From NCBI GenBank assembly GCA_050084985.1, contig JBITNC010000002.1, forward strand, positions 5,766,001-5,830,000: DNA of 64,000 bases, read 5' to 3'. Position 1 is the first letter of the stretch, and the number at the start of each line of letters is the position of its first letter. Below the pieces are notes generated by a model. That model was not told where the DNA came from. It did not search any database and was given only the letters and a program-made list of their open reading frames with translations. The translations under genes and the position numbers were made by a program. This stretch comes from Nageia nagi (lineage: Eukaryota > Pinophyta). Shown piece after piece: positions 47,789-60,116 of this stretch.

Positions 47789-49139
47789 TTACATACGAGG
47801 TGAATAGAAGTGGTGGTGAGAGGGCGTCTGGCGAGGCGACAAAAAACGAAGCGGCGACATGAACTGAGCGAGCGGCGAACGTGGCGGCGCAGATCGAAAC
47901 CCATCAAAATTCTCCTCCTCTAATGACCTGTACTCGTTCTCCACCACAAAAACCGCCTCTTCGCCATTCTTCTCCCTTCTTTTTCCACCCCATTTAACTC
48001 CCCATTTACCTCTGCCTAACTTCCCTAAGAATTTTCGGTAACGGCCATGCCCGCCACGACCTCTACTCGGCACTTTGATATGCCACCGCTCCGCCATAAA
48101 TTCCTTCACTGCTATCACACCACCCTCCACAATATGTGGCGGCGGAAGAACTAGCGGATTCCCCTCCAATTTCACCACCTCTAATTTATCCAGTCCCCCT
48201 AACGAGTCCGGCAAAACAGTTATCTGATTATAGCTTATATCGAGCTCCCTCAAACTGCAGAGACCACCGATCGATTCCGGCAGAGCCACCAGAGAATTGA
48301 AATTACTGCTCACGTTCAGCTTGTCTAGATTGATAAGGTTCCCGATATCGTTGGGAAGCATCCTGAGCTTGTTGAGATGCAGGTCCAGCACGCGCAGAGA
48401 CACCATGTGAGAAATGGACAATGGGAGGAAGACTAATTTGTTTGAGCTCGCCGAAAGGGTTTTGAGATATATGAGTTCGAATCCCAGGGTGTCCGGCAGT
48501 CGTTCCAGTTCGTTGAAATCGGCTCGAAGCTCTTCCAGTGCACTGAAACACCACATCATAGTAAGAGGATTGAGCACAAAAAGAAAGAAAGAATTTGTGC
48601 TGTATTTCGTAAGGTTAAGAAGGAGAGAAGGTAAATTACGTGCAGTTCTCGAGTGTCTGGGGAAGCGCAGAGAGCATGTTGCCGGAAATGTCGAGATATT
48701 TAAGCTTCAAAAGTTTTCCGATGGAATTCGGCAGTGAGATCAAACAGTTGGAATGGACATCCAGCCTTCTAAGATTCGCCATATCGGATAGCTCTTCTGG
48801 GAGATGCTGCGAGCAGAACAAGAATTTTATTAATAATCTTATTAACTTCTAGAGGAGAAAACAAAAAATAAATAAAAACAGAAGAACGAAGGGCGAAGAG
48901 ACAAAACCCTTTGATGTCTGTAACCTTACCTGGATGTTGTTGTTGGAGAGATCGAGATTGACTGTGGAAGTGAACATGAGAACAGATTGTGGAACGTATT
49001 CCATCATGAAATTGCTCAAATCGAGCACCTTCATGCCGTTTTTGTCAGTGGCGATGAGGCTCCATGGATCGTCAGCCAGAGCTTCTGTAATCCTTTCCTC
49101 TGCGGTTTTTGACTTCTCTTGATATGGTGGCGTCGCCAT
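47789..49139 (-). CDS. Plant intracellular Ras-group-related LRR protein (PIRL6/8-like)
   Basis: Exons on the minus strand are 49139-48930, 48806-48640 and 48542-47789, with GT-AG introns of 123 and 97 bp; the joined frame codes for 376 aa, usual for PIRLs. The first ATG is 49139, and the paralogous fragment at 44915 keeps the same start. From about residue 45, repeated LRR units follow the LxxLDxSxNxLxxLPxxIGxL pattern (NLRRLDVHSNCLISLPNSIG, YLDISGNMLSALPQTLENC, VLDLHLNKLRMLPNDIG, ELDISYNQITVLPDSLGGLD). Then come KLEGNPLVLPP and VKEFMAERW, the usual end of the PIRL LRR block. The last 90 or so residues form a basic Gly/Arg/Lys tail and a Ser/Pro/Arg-rich end. There is no signal peptide or membrane segment, so it should be cytosolic or nuclear. 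PIRLs resemble animal SHOC2-type LRR proteins and some act in gametophyte development; the exact role here is unknown. Confidence 0.92.
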
Positions 49140-52100
49140 TTTTTTATTATCTGTAAGCTCCTTCACACCTTCTTCAAAGGTATGAGATTCGAAGAATTAC
49201 TGGGGTTTTATTGAAAAACAGAGCGAAGGAAGAGAGAGCAAATGTCATGGACCACAGTTTTACGGATTGGCTTCACGGGGCGGATTTGACAAAGAGGAGG
49301 AGGATATTCAGGTTTAAATCTTTTGTCTTTGAAAAAATTGACATCTAACCAAAACTAATCGAATCTATCCCTCCAAATTCGTAACCCTTAACATGAAAGA
49401 CAATTTTTCCAACCCAAAACTTCAAAGAAAGTGTTGAAGAAATGAAAAGACGTTACAGATTCCCTGTATAACGAACAATTACCTACAACTGCATTATTAG
49501 AACGTTACGTATATCTAAGTCTAACTTCTACCTGCATTATTAGGAAGGCTATGGAATAACGCAATATATTTTGCAATTTACCGAAGTCCCATTGTGCCGA
49601 CATAAACCTACAATGTCTAAGTTGGCATGAAGCTGAAAAAATCACGTTTCTCTGTAATTGGCTTAAGATTTTTTCTTACGACTTTCATGCTCAGAGAACG
49701 AATTATGGCTGCGCGACTTCCACAAGTCTAATAAACGTGCTGAGACTCTAATTTCTTCTCTACTTGTACAGTTTCACATTGAAAAATGTTTTGTAATCAT
49801 CCAGCGCTACTAAATCGGATTTGGTGATGTCAGCTCTGATACAATTAAGTTGACAGATTTGGTCTGTAGTAAAAGCGGCTATCTTCAAATGCTTGTTCGT
49901 CTTCAGCTATAATTCTAGAATGGCTTGAAGACGAAGGGATGCATAATATTTTATTAGGGTTTATTCAGACTACAAATTTTTGGAGTTTTTGGTATATAAT
50001 ATAGAAAATTTAATTTGGAATCGTTAAAGTGTAATTTTAAAATAGTGATTTAGAAGAATTGTTTTTAGTTTATTGTAGTGGAGATTTGCTTTCTTGATGA
50101 AAATTGAATAGTTAATTAATAGGGGTTAAAGTTTCCTTAAACAAGAGGTTTTAAGTTCAAATCTTTTTATTTTTAGAATGTGAAATGCTATAGATTTAGA
50201 AAATTTCAATGTCTTTTCATTATAAACATGGTTTATTAAATAGGGAGAAAATTACATAAAAATAATAGATCCTACGAATTTGTTAACAAGGAAGCTAATT
50301 TAAAATTATGACTAACAAACTAACTACTAACCTAAAATAGGTCTTACAACTTTGACTAAGCTATTTAACTCTTAATATTATATAGAAGATTTACAAAATT
50401 TGAACCCTAAGTAGTAAAGATTAATTAAATCCTATCCTAGTTCCTTACCATTCACCCCAACACCAAAAGTTTTGGACTCCAAAGCTTAGAAGTAGTAAGT
50501 TTAGGAAAGAAAACACAAACCTAGTGTTGAAAAGGATACCCTAATCCACTAATCGAAATACAATGAAATTCCAAAAACCCTAGATCTTTTGATAGACTTT
50601 ACATTTGGATCATAATTAGTTGACTCTTGATAGACTTTACAATTGGTTTGTCAATGATAGTAAATGACATGAAAAAATTGAATCATTAAAACCATTATTA
50701 TTTATTGTTAATTATTGAGTTGAATCTTATGAAGATTGTTAATTTGATTTTATTTTACATAAGTAGATTATTAAAACACCCCATGTTGGTTATTTAAAAA
50801 ATCATAAATAAAAAAAATCATCAAAAGTTTACATTCAAGAACCCATATTGTGAATTCTAATAATCTTGACTCACTAATTAATACGCACATTTTATGCTAT
50901 GTAAGTATTTGTATTGATTATTTGTTCTTTTTTCTTCTTGTATATAAGCTTTGAAAATCACACTGAATTCTTAACTTCCCAAGTATCACAACAATATTTT
51001 CAAAAACTGCTACAAAATTCATGCATGACCACAACTTTAGACAAACAATAAACAATATCACAATGCCACCAATATATTTTGCATGATTACAACAACTTCA
51101 AATAAACATAAAACAATTGAAAAACTATTACAATGTTTTCATAGATCACCACAATGTTTTTTTGGAAGTCTTTATATGTCCTATTTTCCATCATATCGAG
51201 TTGATATTTTTCAATTGTCAACTTATGTATTTTTCCATTTATAAATTTCATTTCAATTACTTGAGAGAGTTAACAAAACTTTATCAATCATCCATCATAC
51301 TTTAGACAAATCTTTTCAAAACCTTTAGTCAATATGAGATGGATCTCAAATTTGATCTTCTCATTATGAAATTGAAGATCTAAATAAAAAATATCAAAGA
51401 AAAAATCTAGAATCATATATAAAAGCTAAATTTAAACTCCAAAAACATAATAAACTATTGCTAAACAAACACCAATTCTCTTTCTCTAAATCTTTAGGAC
51501 TAATGTTAATCAACCTAGTTTCATAGCTTAAGTTTCACATTCATGCCTTATGGTAAAATGCATTTTAAAGTTATGCAAATGTTAATTATTTATCATTTGA
51601 CCTTTATTTTTACTTTTCTTATAATTACGAGTGTGTAGCTTCTTAGATTAGGTAATTTTCACTTTCTTACATCATGGTCAGTTGCAATTTGAAATTTACA
51701 TAAATACCGATTGTAAAATATGTAAGTTGTGCACATGTGAACTTACCAAAAGATATAGCATACAACAAACCTTGACTATTACTTGAAAGAAGCTAAAGAT
51801 AATGGTCAAAGTTGAACTTTGACAAACATATGAGCAAATATGTTAGAAGAATAGATTGAATCACGTTTCAACCATCCATATGGACTTCAAATCTGAAGAA
51901 AATAGAGACAGTTGTGATGAAATACTGAAAATGAAATTTGACCCCCCCTTATGTCAAGGTATGAGGCAAGAGATGTAAAAGGCTTTCTAAAAGTCAAAAT
52001 ATATGATTCATTACTGAGATGAAGAATCACGGTGGGATGTTAAAAAAAAAAAGTCAAATAGGAAAAACAAAAGCGAAGAATGATCTACGTAAGATAGTTA

Positions 52101-53100
52101 TTTATGATTGAACATTGGATCTATGGAAAATCCAGATGGACAAGCTGGGAGTCTTCTTCAAAGCATTCATTCAATAAATTTCACATATTCAATACTGGAC
52201 TTGTTAATTTCTGCATTTCCAATAAAGAACTTGTTATAAGAGTTCATACAACCATCATCAAAATCTGAAGTGAGAATATAGTACTCAAAATTTGAAAATG
52301 TAGAAAACAGACTACCGTTGTAAATTTGTAATCAATACCTTGCATGTTTGGAAGAGTATGGAGAACACTGGATATAAAAGGATCTTTTCAAGGCATTCAT
52401 TTAACAATGTTCAAATATTTCAATACTGTAAGAGTTCGTGCAAGCATCGTGCAATAAGAACTGAAACAGGTATTCAAAAATTAAAAATGTTGAAAACTTG
52501 TTATTACTGTAATCAATACCTTACATGTTAAGAGAGAACAATAGAATCCAATAGACATTAACATTTGTAATGACATTATGTAGCCTTCATAAAAGTTTCA
52601 ATCTAGTCTATTGGGTTAGGTGGAGTGGTAAGTACAAGGGATGCTTGCTATGATGAGACCTTAGTGTCACCTTAGTGTCAAATTAACGAGGATGCATTTA
52701 GATTGCATGTACAGACTGTTGCTCTCAGTTCATGTGTGGCATGTGTTTGGCACCATACCCTCCCACCCTCTCAATGGAGAAATCCAGCTCTCTTTCGTTA
52801 TATTGTATTTGACATGTCTTTGATAAAAAAAGATACAATCTAACCAAAAAAAAAACAAATCATCAAATCGTATAAAGCAACCACATGCTCGAATAAGATG
52901 GTTAGGATTGTAATATTGAATGTTTAGTTCAACATCAATTATTGATTCAGTTCTTTTGAAACAATTATAAACTATATGATTTTTTAAGTAGCTTAATAAG
53001 TTTTTTGATTGATAAAATAAGAACAAGGGTTTTGAAAGGTCCCTATACCTTGCACAATTTCCATCAAAGATTTTCAACAAGCTTTCATTTGTGTCAAAGA
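49140..53100. other. Intergenic region, no gene recognised
   Basis: The first 800 bp hold the 5' leader and promoter of the LRR gene (minus strand) and the DNA shared with the duplication at 44850-45370. Beyond 50000 the DNA is AT-rich with no recognised domain. Related text recurs at about 52140-52230 and 52340-52450 (CTTCAAAGCATTCATTCAATAA and TTTCAAGGCATTCATTTAACAA, each followed by CAATACTG), pointing to a local duplication about 240 bp apart. Confidence 0.5.
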
Positions 53101-53599
53101 AAAGGAAAATCAGGGATTAACACAAATCCCTAGAGATTTAGGGAAACCAAATCTAAAGCATAAGAAGACAACAGAAAGCAAGAAACAAATATAAACCTAA
53201 TGCCTTCTTCTTCGGCTTCTAGTTTTTTGCGTTGGGATCTCCACTCCCCGCTTTCTTCGTGCCACCTCCTCAACTTGTTTTCCTAGAATACCATGTGACT
53301 TTGGTCCCATTTCTGGAAGGTGTGACCTCCTCATCCATCAATCCTTTTTCCAAAAGCTACTCGATTGTAAAGTAGTACTTATTCTTTATTCTAGATGTTC
53401 GATTTTAAGATGGACATTTGTCCCTTCCTTCGCTTGTTGTTGATTTCTGAGGGGTAGACTCTCCTCTACCACTTATATTGAGGTGATTCCTTTCTCCAAA
53501 ACTTTTGATACAGTTTTTCCTCTGCTGGTGGGATTGCACCATTCTCTAGAATCTTAAACACCTAATGGTTCAAGGGGATTGGATCTTAGGTTGCACTTC

Positions 53600-54500
53600 C
53601 TTTGTTCCATTTAAGGTAGCTTTGTTCATTGACTCCTTTGTACATTTGCTGGTGGAATGACTTGCAGCCCCACATAAAGTACAGGCCCTTGCTCCCAGCT
53701 ACTCAAGTCAAACACCAGGGTATTAGACTTGTGAAGGTCTGCTTCCAAATCTACATGAACATTTATGCAAGCGAAAACCATCCAAGACCTAGATTTTTTT
53801 GCATTGTCTAGGGCTATAGGGGTGCCAACCACAAAGACAATACCCATCAACACATCACCATGCCTGAATTGGATAGGCAATCTAATCCTCATGGGGGTCA
53901 TATTGAATCGTTAGGTATTTGGATCAAAAACAGGACCCCACTTTCTTAGAAAGAAGCCCCTCTTCCCAAAGAACCATGGTCCACTAGAGAGAATCTGTTG
54001 CATATCCTATTCAGAATCAAGTTTTACCAAGATGAAACCTCTTCGTAAGACCGTGATATCCAAAGACTCCTTGGGTATCCATTTGCCCAACACCAACACC
54101 TCAAAGAGTCTAAGTCTGGTCTAGGGCCAAAAACTTTCCCTACCAAATCAAAAGCTCCCTATTCCTGAATGGAGGCAATGATAGCTCAAAATATGACCAA
54201 CTTACCTTGCTACATATGAAGGTCCACAATGTGATTTGTTTTCCTAGACAATCTGCACCCAAGATCTGCTCACTTGTTGGCTACCCATCGTTTCAATACC
54301 CACAGGGCCTAGTCTTCTGCCATTTGCTCTTGGGCCCGAGGGAACCCTTGGGTCCACCAGTCCTCTGGCCATTTTTGACCTCAACCAGCAACTTGAGCCC
54401 CATCACCCTCCTCTTTACTGCTTTATGCACCCTCCTCTCCATATCTACATCCGCTCCATGAAGCCCTAGCTTGACCCTTGGCCCCCAAACTCCCACCCAG
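53600..54500 (-). pseudogene. LINE ORF1 remnant with DUF4283 domain
   Basis: The minus strand reads FEVLVLGKWIPKESLDITVL (about 54100-54040), RRGFILVKLDSE*DMQQILS, SGPWFFGKRGFFLRKWGPVF (about 53990-53930) and, in the open frame 53901-53626, RIRLPIQFRHGDVLMGIVFV, GTPIALDNAKKSRSWMVFAC and INVHVDLEADLHKS. The GPWF...W.P.FDP...LP..F......IG..LG.PI..D pattern is that of DUF4283, common in ORF1 of plant L1-type LINEs. Two stops (after LDSE and before RFNMTP) and a frameshift near 53650 show it is dead. The zinc-knuckle region following DUF4283 is only hinted at (NVQRSQ). The 67-codon frame 54496-54293 may be the preceding part. No reverse transcriptase was found. Confidence 0.72.
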
Positions 54501-55320
54501 AGCTGAATTCAAATTCATCTCTTTTGTTATATGTCCTTTGTTAACCCAAGGATATATGGTAGCTTAATAAGTTACAACGTATTAAAACTCCTTGTTTCAC
54601 AAAGCCTATTTTAACTTATATTAAATATAAACATGTGCTAAGACACTCACGCATGAAAATTGAATCATCTTGTGTGAATATCCACAATGTAAAATATCTA
54701 GCAAATAAATAGCTTTAGATAAATGTCTAAACAGATTTTGAAGGGGCTCAGACTTTACATTGTCACTCATTGAGAGGTTTCGCTAATTGAGAAGGGAATT
54801 AGTTTCAAATGACTTGATAGTTTAATTTTACAAAATGATGTGTATAGTATAAATTACATTTCAATATATTTGAGCTTGAAATCAATTCAAATTTTATCCA
54901 ACTAAACTTCTGCATAAAATAAACTATTTACAAGTAAATGTACACAGAACACTTTCCTGAATGAGAGTTTCAGGAGATGTGAAAGTCATCTAAAGAATAC
55001 ATTCAATTCAACCTGCTGTTGAATTTTCTACTAATGGCACAAAAAAATGCCCCACTATCACTAGAATTCATCATGCTAATAGTGGAGCAATCTCATCTGT
55101 TATCTTCCCATAACGTCTGCTAAAATAATAGGCCTGAAACAATAAGCAACTGAAATAAGATACTTCACCATGGTAGCCTTTGACAAATCTGAAATTTCCT
55201 AAAACGAAACAATGACAAGGTACATGAAACATGACTGTTAATGTAAAACGTGTCCTATTTCATGCCAAATTCAAAGATATACACATTTTATTACTGATAA
55301 CATCATTGACATATAAGACT
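54501..55320. other. Spacer downstream of the PQ-loop gene
   Basis: AT-rich, no coding sense. It should contain the 3' untranslated region of the PQ-loop gene (minus strand, below 55321); no decisive polyadenylation signal was identified. Confidence 0.5.
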
Positions 55321-58300
55321 TCAACTTTTCGCAATAAGCTTTGAAGAACTATAAATGTAAGGCTGATATTGTATTTGGAATTCGACCTGTATCAACATGA
55401 ATAAGTCCAGCGACACTGTCCCTAAACTCCCAAGTAGCCAAGGTTCCTTGCCAAACAAATCTCCCCTGAAACATTAGGAAGAACAAAACGTCAAAAACAG
55501 AAAACATAAAGCTTGTTACAAAAACCCATTTTCCCATCCACAAATGTGGTTTAAGCCACATCCAAAAGAACTCTTATGATATACAATAGAAACAAAATAA
55601 AATGGGGTGACTGTCTGCTACATATACTACATTTTTAACTAGAACTTGCAGCAAGCCAAATCCTAAAGTGTGATTACCATGATCTTATTAGCATCAGTAT
55701 GGCAACTCCATATGTGAGATTTGCCATCACAGCACAGCCTATCATTCCCAATGACAAACCCTCAGCAGATTTTCTTGAACTGTTTTTAAGAAGTTGTGAT
55801 ACACGTGAGCTTAGATATAAAGCTGCAGATGTCCATCTATCAAGGATAACAGTTAACTCATTAGTTAAGGTTCAAGACCAACTCCAAACTGATAGTTTAT
55901 CCTGGTATCAGAACAGCTAGAAGATCTCATATGAAAAAAATTCTACTCAAACATCTGTTTGAAATTTGGATTCAAGTATTTGAGAGGAATGTAGCTTTTC
56001 TATGTGCTAAGCAACAGACATTATGGTATTCATGATGAAAATTATATATTGCAGCACTTATTGATTAAAACTTCAAGAAAGCTGAGACAAAATAGCTACC
56101 CAAATAGTAATCCAATATCCTTTGTCCACAAAGATGCAGATCGACTTAGTGATAGTATGGTTATCTGTGAAAATGCATGATCTTCTTCTCTTATCTCTTT
56201 TAAGCTTCTTCTCCCTAACACAACAAAATTGCTCCCATTGAAATTAGGGACACCTGAAAAGGATGGCCAACTGAAGGACCGAAGGATTAACAGACCAGTA
56301 AAACAAAAGGCAAACTTTACACGGGACTTCCTTATATGTGAGCCTGCACCCTCACAGGGCTTTCCTGAACTACGCATGTGCTTCTTTGAAATTTTTGTCA
56401 CTCGTGGGATATCACACTCTAGACCATATTTGCCAACAACTCTTTGCAATTTAGTTCTTATATCATTTGCAAGACAGCAATCTTGACGACGTGTCTGTAG
56501 AATTAAAGGCCCCCTATATGCTGCATTTCGCTGTGAAAGATCCATCCTGCTTGCAGTACAGGAACACTGTTTTTCTATGCTGTTATTTTCAGCAGCAGCA
56601 TCAGCTGCCCTGGATACTGAAGCATGATTGGCATGAATAATTGTTTTTTTGAAATCTAATACTTCTTGCCTAGCTGCCTCAGATATTATAGGTTCCATTG
56701 CACATAATTGAGAACGGACATCATCTTCATCGACATTGCTAACAACAACTGACCAGAGTTACAGAAGAGATTAAAATCAGAAGAGATGTTAAGAAAAAAA
56801 AACATGGAAAACATTTGTCATTTGCAACGATATAAGTTTTCAGAACTTTCTATGCCTTTTATTCCAATGCAAGGCAAGTTTAATCCTATGAATAGCTAAT
56901 TGACCTGTTGTCATGGTTGAATTCTCCAATGGTTTCTCCAGCTGTGTGGCTGCACCATTTCGAAGGGCTTCATAATATCCATTAACTGGCTTGTGCAATG
57001 ATTCATCTGAATCTGATGCATATGCTCCAGGTTGCTTGCAACCTTTATAGCTGTAATATAAGTACTGCAACAGTAACAATTTTGATTTGATTGAGTTAAA
57101 TACAAGATGGGATAAACATGATATGAGATATCTGCAAGAAACAACAAATATAAATATCTCCATCAAAGCATATGCAGATGTTTAATGAGTAATACAACCT
57201 CAGGTCCAAGAAAGTTTATTCACCGAAAACTTCAAATTAAAAAGTTGCATTTTCATTGACAATAATAAACATTAGGACAATAGATTACCTAATATGAAGC
57301 AAAAATAGGCTAGAATGATGCGTAAATGCTTACCTGAGACAAGATAATACAATCTGCAAAAATGAAATAGGCTGCCGTAATGATTTCCGTTGCTAATTGA
57401 TCACCAGTCAGAAGACAACCAAGCAAATTAAATGAATCACCCTGGAACCAAAGAATGTAAAAATTACATAAGAATGCATGTAGGCAAGTTATCTTGATAT
57501 AGAAGTGTGATATTCACAAAAAAGATAACAGCTTTAACGTAGACAAATAAACTTGTAGAAGAACTTTCTAAACTTTGTTTCTAGCTGCAAAACTTCCACA
57601 AATCCTCAGAGGGAAATCTGGGGAAATCAGAGTGGCTATCTACTGATTCAAAGGAACTCCACTAAGAAAAGAACCAAGAACAATCTTAAACATGTAGCTC
57701 CTTTACAAGAATTAAAGTAGTTGTGAGTGTGGGGTTAAAGAAATATTCAATTAGATTTCGTGAGAATTGCAATCAGGAAATTCAACTCACTTCACAAGTT
57801 TGAGTATGTTTGTTATCATGTTTACTTTCTTATTAGATATGCCAATCGTGTCAGAAATGAAGATAATAAGCTAGCAAATCTTCTGATCAATTATGGCACT
57901 GACTACTGAATGGACATCTGCTTGTTTTTTGGCAAGACTAAACTTAATTTTGGAGAAACAATCTATCAAATTAAATAACTTTACCAATACATGAAGATGA
58001 ACATCAATAATTAAGCAGTACAGTTTTCATACTCATCATAATTGGATGCGGCTTACAATAGAACAATTGCTATGCTAGGACCAACTAATGATGAATCCAC
58101 GCGGAATACAAAAGATAGTTTGATAACACATATATAGGGATTTGAAGATTCGGTTGTATACTTTCTATAAGAGATTGATCTGAGCTTGCCAGATTTGAAA
58201 GGGAATTTTGGCCTTCAAAGAGAGTGTCAACTGCTTCCACTGAATCTTGCGTATATGCTTGATGAGATTGTTGGAGACAGAAATCATGTTTTAGCTGAAA

Positions 58301-59514
58301 TGATGTTAGGGACCAAAGGACAAACATTTTGGAATAATCTGCTGCCTGATTGGGTCTGGAAGTTCTCTCTGTAACATGCCATTCTAAGTTCTCCAGGGGT
58401 TCCACAAAATAATGACACAGGAATCCTAATGCCAATGACTAGTCTAAACGTTATGGCAGTGGATAAGGATTTTCTCCATTACAGGTTTGTTGTTGGTTGT
58501 CACCCATTTCATTTGTCCGGTTGTGACTTTTTCAGCGTGCCATTAACCTATACCTTATACTAGCCATTCAAGACACCAAACACACCTAGAAAGAGTATTA
58601 GATACTTACCATGCGCCATGTTGGCTAAGTTGCCATGTTTTGACATGTGAAAATGCAAACCTTGTCTATAATACTTTGTGAAGCAATGTAAAATAACCCG
58701 ACAAAAACTATTTTGGTACTAATAATAGCTTGGCAAACAATCATGTGCAGCCGAGCCTTAATTTTTTGTGGTACATGCGCTATGAAGAAAGGTTTTAGTA
58801 AGACTTCACATTACCTCTTCGGATTAAAGTTTAGTCACATTCAGAAAGGAAAAAAAGATTTGACTACCTTCCCAGAGAAAAGCCCTAGTGTTATCTTTTC
58901 CTTGTAATTGACAAAGGCTTGATTTACTACGAGATTGGTCATAGTCTTTAGTGTAGGTAAGCAGAAATTTTCTGCTCAGCAAAGCAATACAAGAAAAATT
59001 TTAAAAACAAAAAGGTAGTTTTAGGACAGGCAGGGATTGTGATTCACTGGTGAGCACACAAGAGTTAATTAAACTCTACTCTAGCTGCATTCTAAATTAA
59101 GTAGAGTATTGTAATAAGCAATTGAGTATTCAAATCAAGCAAAAGGATGTTGAGAAAACCTGAGGTTATTCAAATTAAACAAATGGGTGTTGAAACCAAA
59201 CACCTGGGTTTGGAAATTAATTAAATGGGTATTGAAATAAACCAAATTGATATTTCCCAAAATAAGAAGCATACCGCAAGCCACTGCACCAGAAACCAAG
59301 GAGAAAGCCCATCCGCACTCTGTCTGGAACAATTGCTCATATACTGAGGTACCTGAGCAATAATCCAGAAGAAAACAGAGGAGAGGCCAATAGCAAAGGC
59401 ACCCATATCCCATGGTGTGTAAATACACTCATTAAACCAGCTCTGAATCCATATGTTGGCCCCTGGCAGGCAATTGGATATCATCTCCTCTACTCCATTC
59501 CCGATACCTGGCAT
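55321..59514 (-). CDS. PQ-loop repeat membrane transporter (PQLC2/Ypq1-like)
   Basis: Six exons on the minus strand join in frame: 59514-59275, 57441-57334, 57064-56905, 56748-56100, 55836-55678 and 55465-55321, for 486 aa. All introns are GT-AG; intron 1 is 1833 bp. Exon 1 (MPGIGNGVEEMISNC...) has a membrane segment and the first PQ-loop motif SSVFFWIIAQVPQYMSN. Exon 2 gives GDSFNLLGCLLTGDQLATE and ITAAYFIFADCIILSQ, then YLYYSYKGCK. Exons 3-4 code for a long soluble loop of about 230 residues, polar and basic. Exon 5 starts the second half with LLFGWTSAALYLSSRVSQLL and SAEGLSLGMIGCAVMANLTY; exon 6 has KEPWLLGSLGTVSLDLFMLI. Proteins of this fold export cationic amino acids from lysosomes (PQLC2) or vacuoles (yeast Ypq1-3); a tonoplast role here is inferred. 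The second motif has SQ where PQ is usual. No disabling mutation is seen. Confidence 0.92.
57442..59274 (-). other. Intron 1 of the PQ-loop gene, with an unexplained open frame
   Basis: The 1833-bp intron contains a 116-codon frame on the gene's own strand (58435-58085) with hydrophilic text such as RPNQAADYSKMF and AVDTLFEGQNSLSNLASSDQ. I recognise no family. It could be an alternative exon, a captured gene piece or chance. A short repeat of TTCAAATTAAACAAATGGGTGTTGAAA/GGAAATTAATTAAATGGGTATTGAAA type lies at 59150-59245, close to the donor site. Confidence 0.4.
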
Positions 59515-59808
59515 TGCAAAAAGCAGGTAAAACTCCCACTTTCGCTTCCCAAAAAGAATGAAGAAAAAGAGGAAGGGGCCGCTCACAACAGGGATATGGG
59601 TTCTTTCGTTCTTCCTTTTCTTTTCCTCTCCTCTTATATCTTCATCTGGAGCTAATAAGGGATAACCAGAGAATCCGGGGGCTTTATACAGTTCAAATTC
59701 GTTGAGGATTCAAGTTGAGAGGAAATCAAAGATTCTCTCCAAAATGCCGTCGTTTTTCTTGAGACGTGTATCCCGGTTTCCCCTCTTTTCGCGATCAGAT
59801 ACCGCTGC

Positions 59809-59816
59809 CTTTTATA
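59809..59816 (-). promoter_or_regulatory. Candidate TATA box of the PQ-loop gene
   Basis: The minus strand reads TATAAAAG, about 295 bp upstream of the start codon at 59514. A GAAGAACGAAAGAAC-rich leader follows at 59600-59625. Confidence 0.45.
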
Positions 59817-59855
59817 TTACACTATAACCGAAATATGGCTTCTACTGTAATGGAA

Positions 59856-60116
59856 CTAAATTGATTGGCCCAATGGCTGTCCTTCAAATCTGATTATTGA
59901 TTTATCATTTTTATCGGACGGTGGTGGGAACTGGAAATCTGGGATGCCATCATTGTGAGATTCCAACAAGATAAAAAGCTCACTGCCAACACAAAATTCG
60001 GGATATAGTTTTGTCCTGAGCTCATTCTCCGGAGAAACGGAGAAGGATTGGAATTTGGATGTTTCCATAATTTTGAGGTACAGGGATTGTAAAGATTCCG
60101 TCACAATATAGATCAT
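59856..60116 (-). CDS. Small open frame upstream of the PQ-loop gene, unknown
   Basis: The frame holds 86 codons; an inner ATG at 60068 gives 70 residues starting METSKFQSFSVSPENELRTK and including GSELFILLESHNDGIPDFQF. It has more balanced composition than the surrounding AT-rich DNA and ends 40 bp before the PQ-loop TATA box, on the same strand. No domain is recognised. It may be a small gene, an exon end of a gene whose rest is lost, or chance. Confidence 0.25.
   Translation of the reverse strand: MIYIVTESLQSLYLKIMETSKFQSFSVSPENELRTKLYPEFCVGSELFILLESHNDGIPDFQFPPPSDKNDKSIIRFEGQPLGQSI

Noticed and set aside
48414-48737. 107-codon plus-strand frame
   Set aside because: Antisense shadow of the LRR gene spanning an intron.
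52610-52690. Possible tRNA-like text (GGGTTAGGTGGAGTGGTAAG)
   Set aside because: Looks A-box-like, but no cloverleaf and no convincing B-box follow.
55349-55561. Minus-strand frame ending GRIPNTISALHL
   Set aside because: Wrong frame across the intron 5/exon 6 border; the spliced frame gives KEPWLLGSLGTVSLDLFMLI, which fits the PQ-loop family.
55699-55920. 73-codon plus-strand frame
   Set aside because: Antisense shadow of PQ-loop exon 5.
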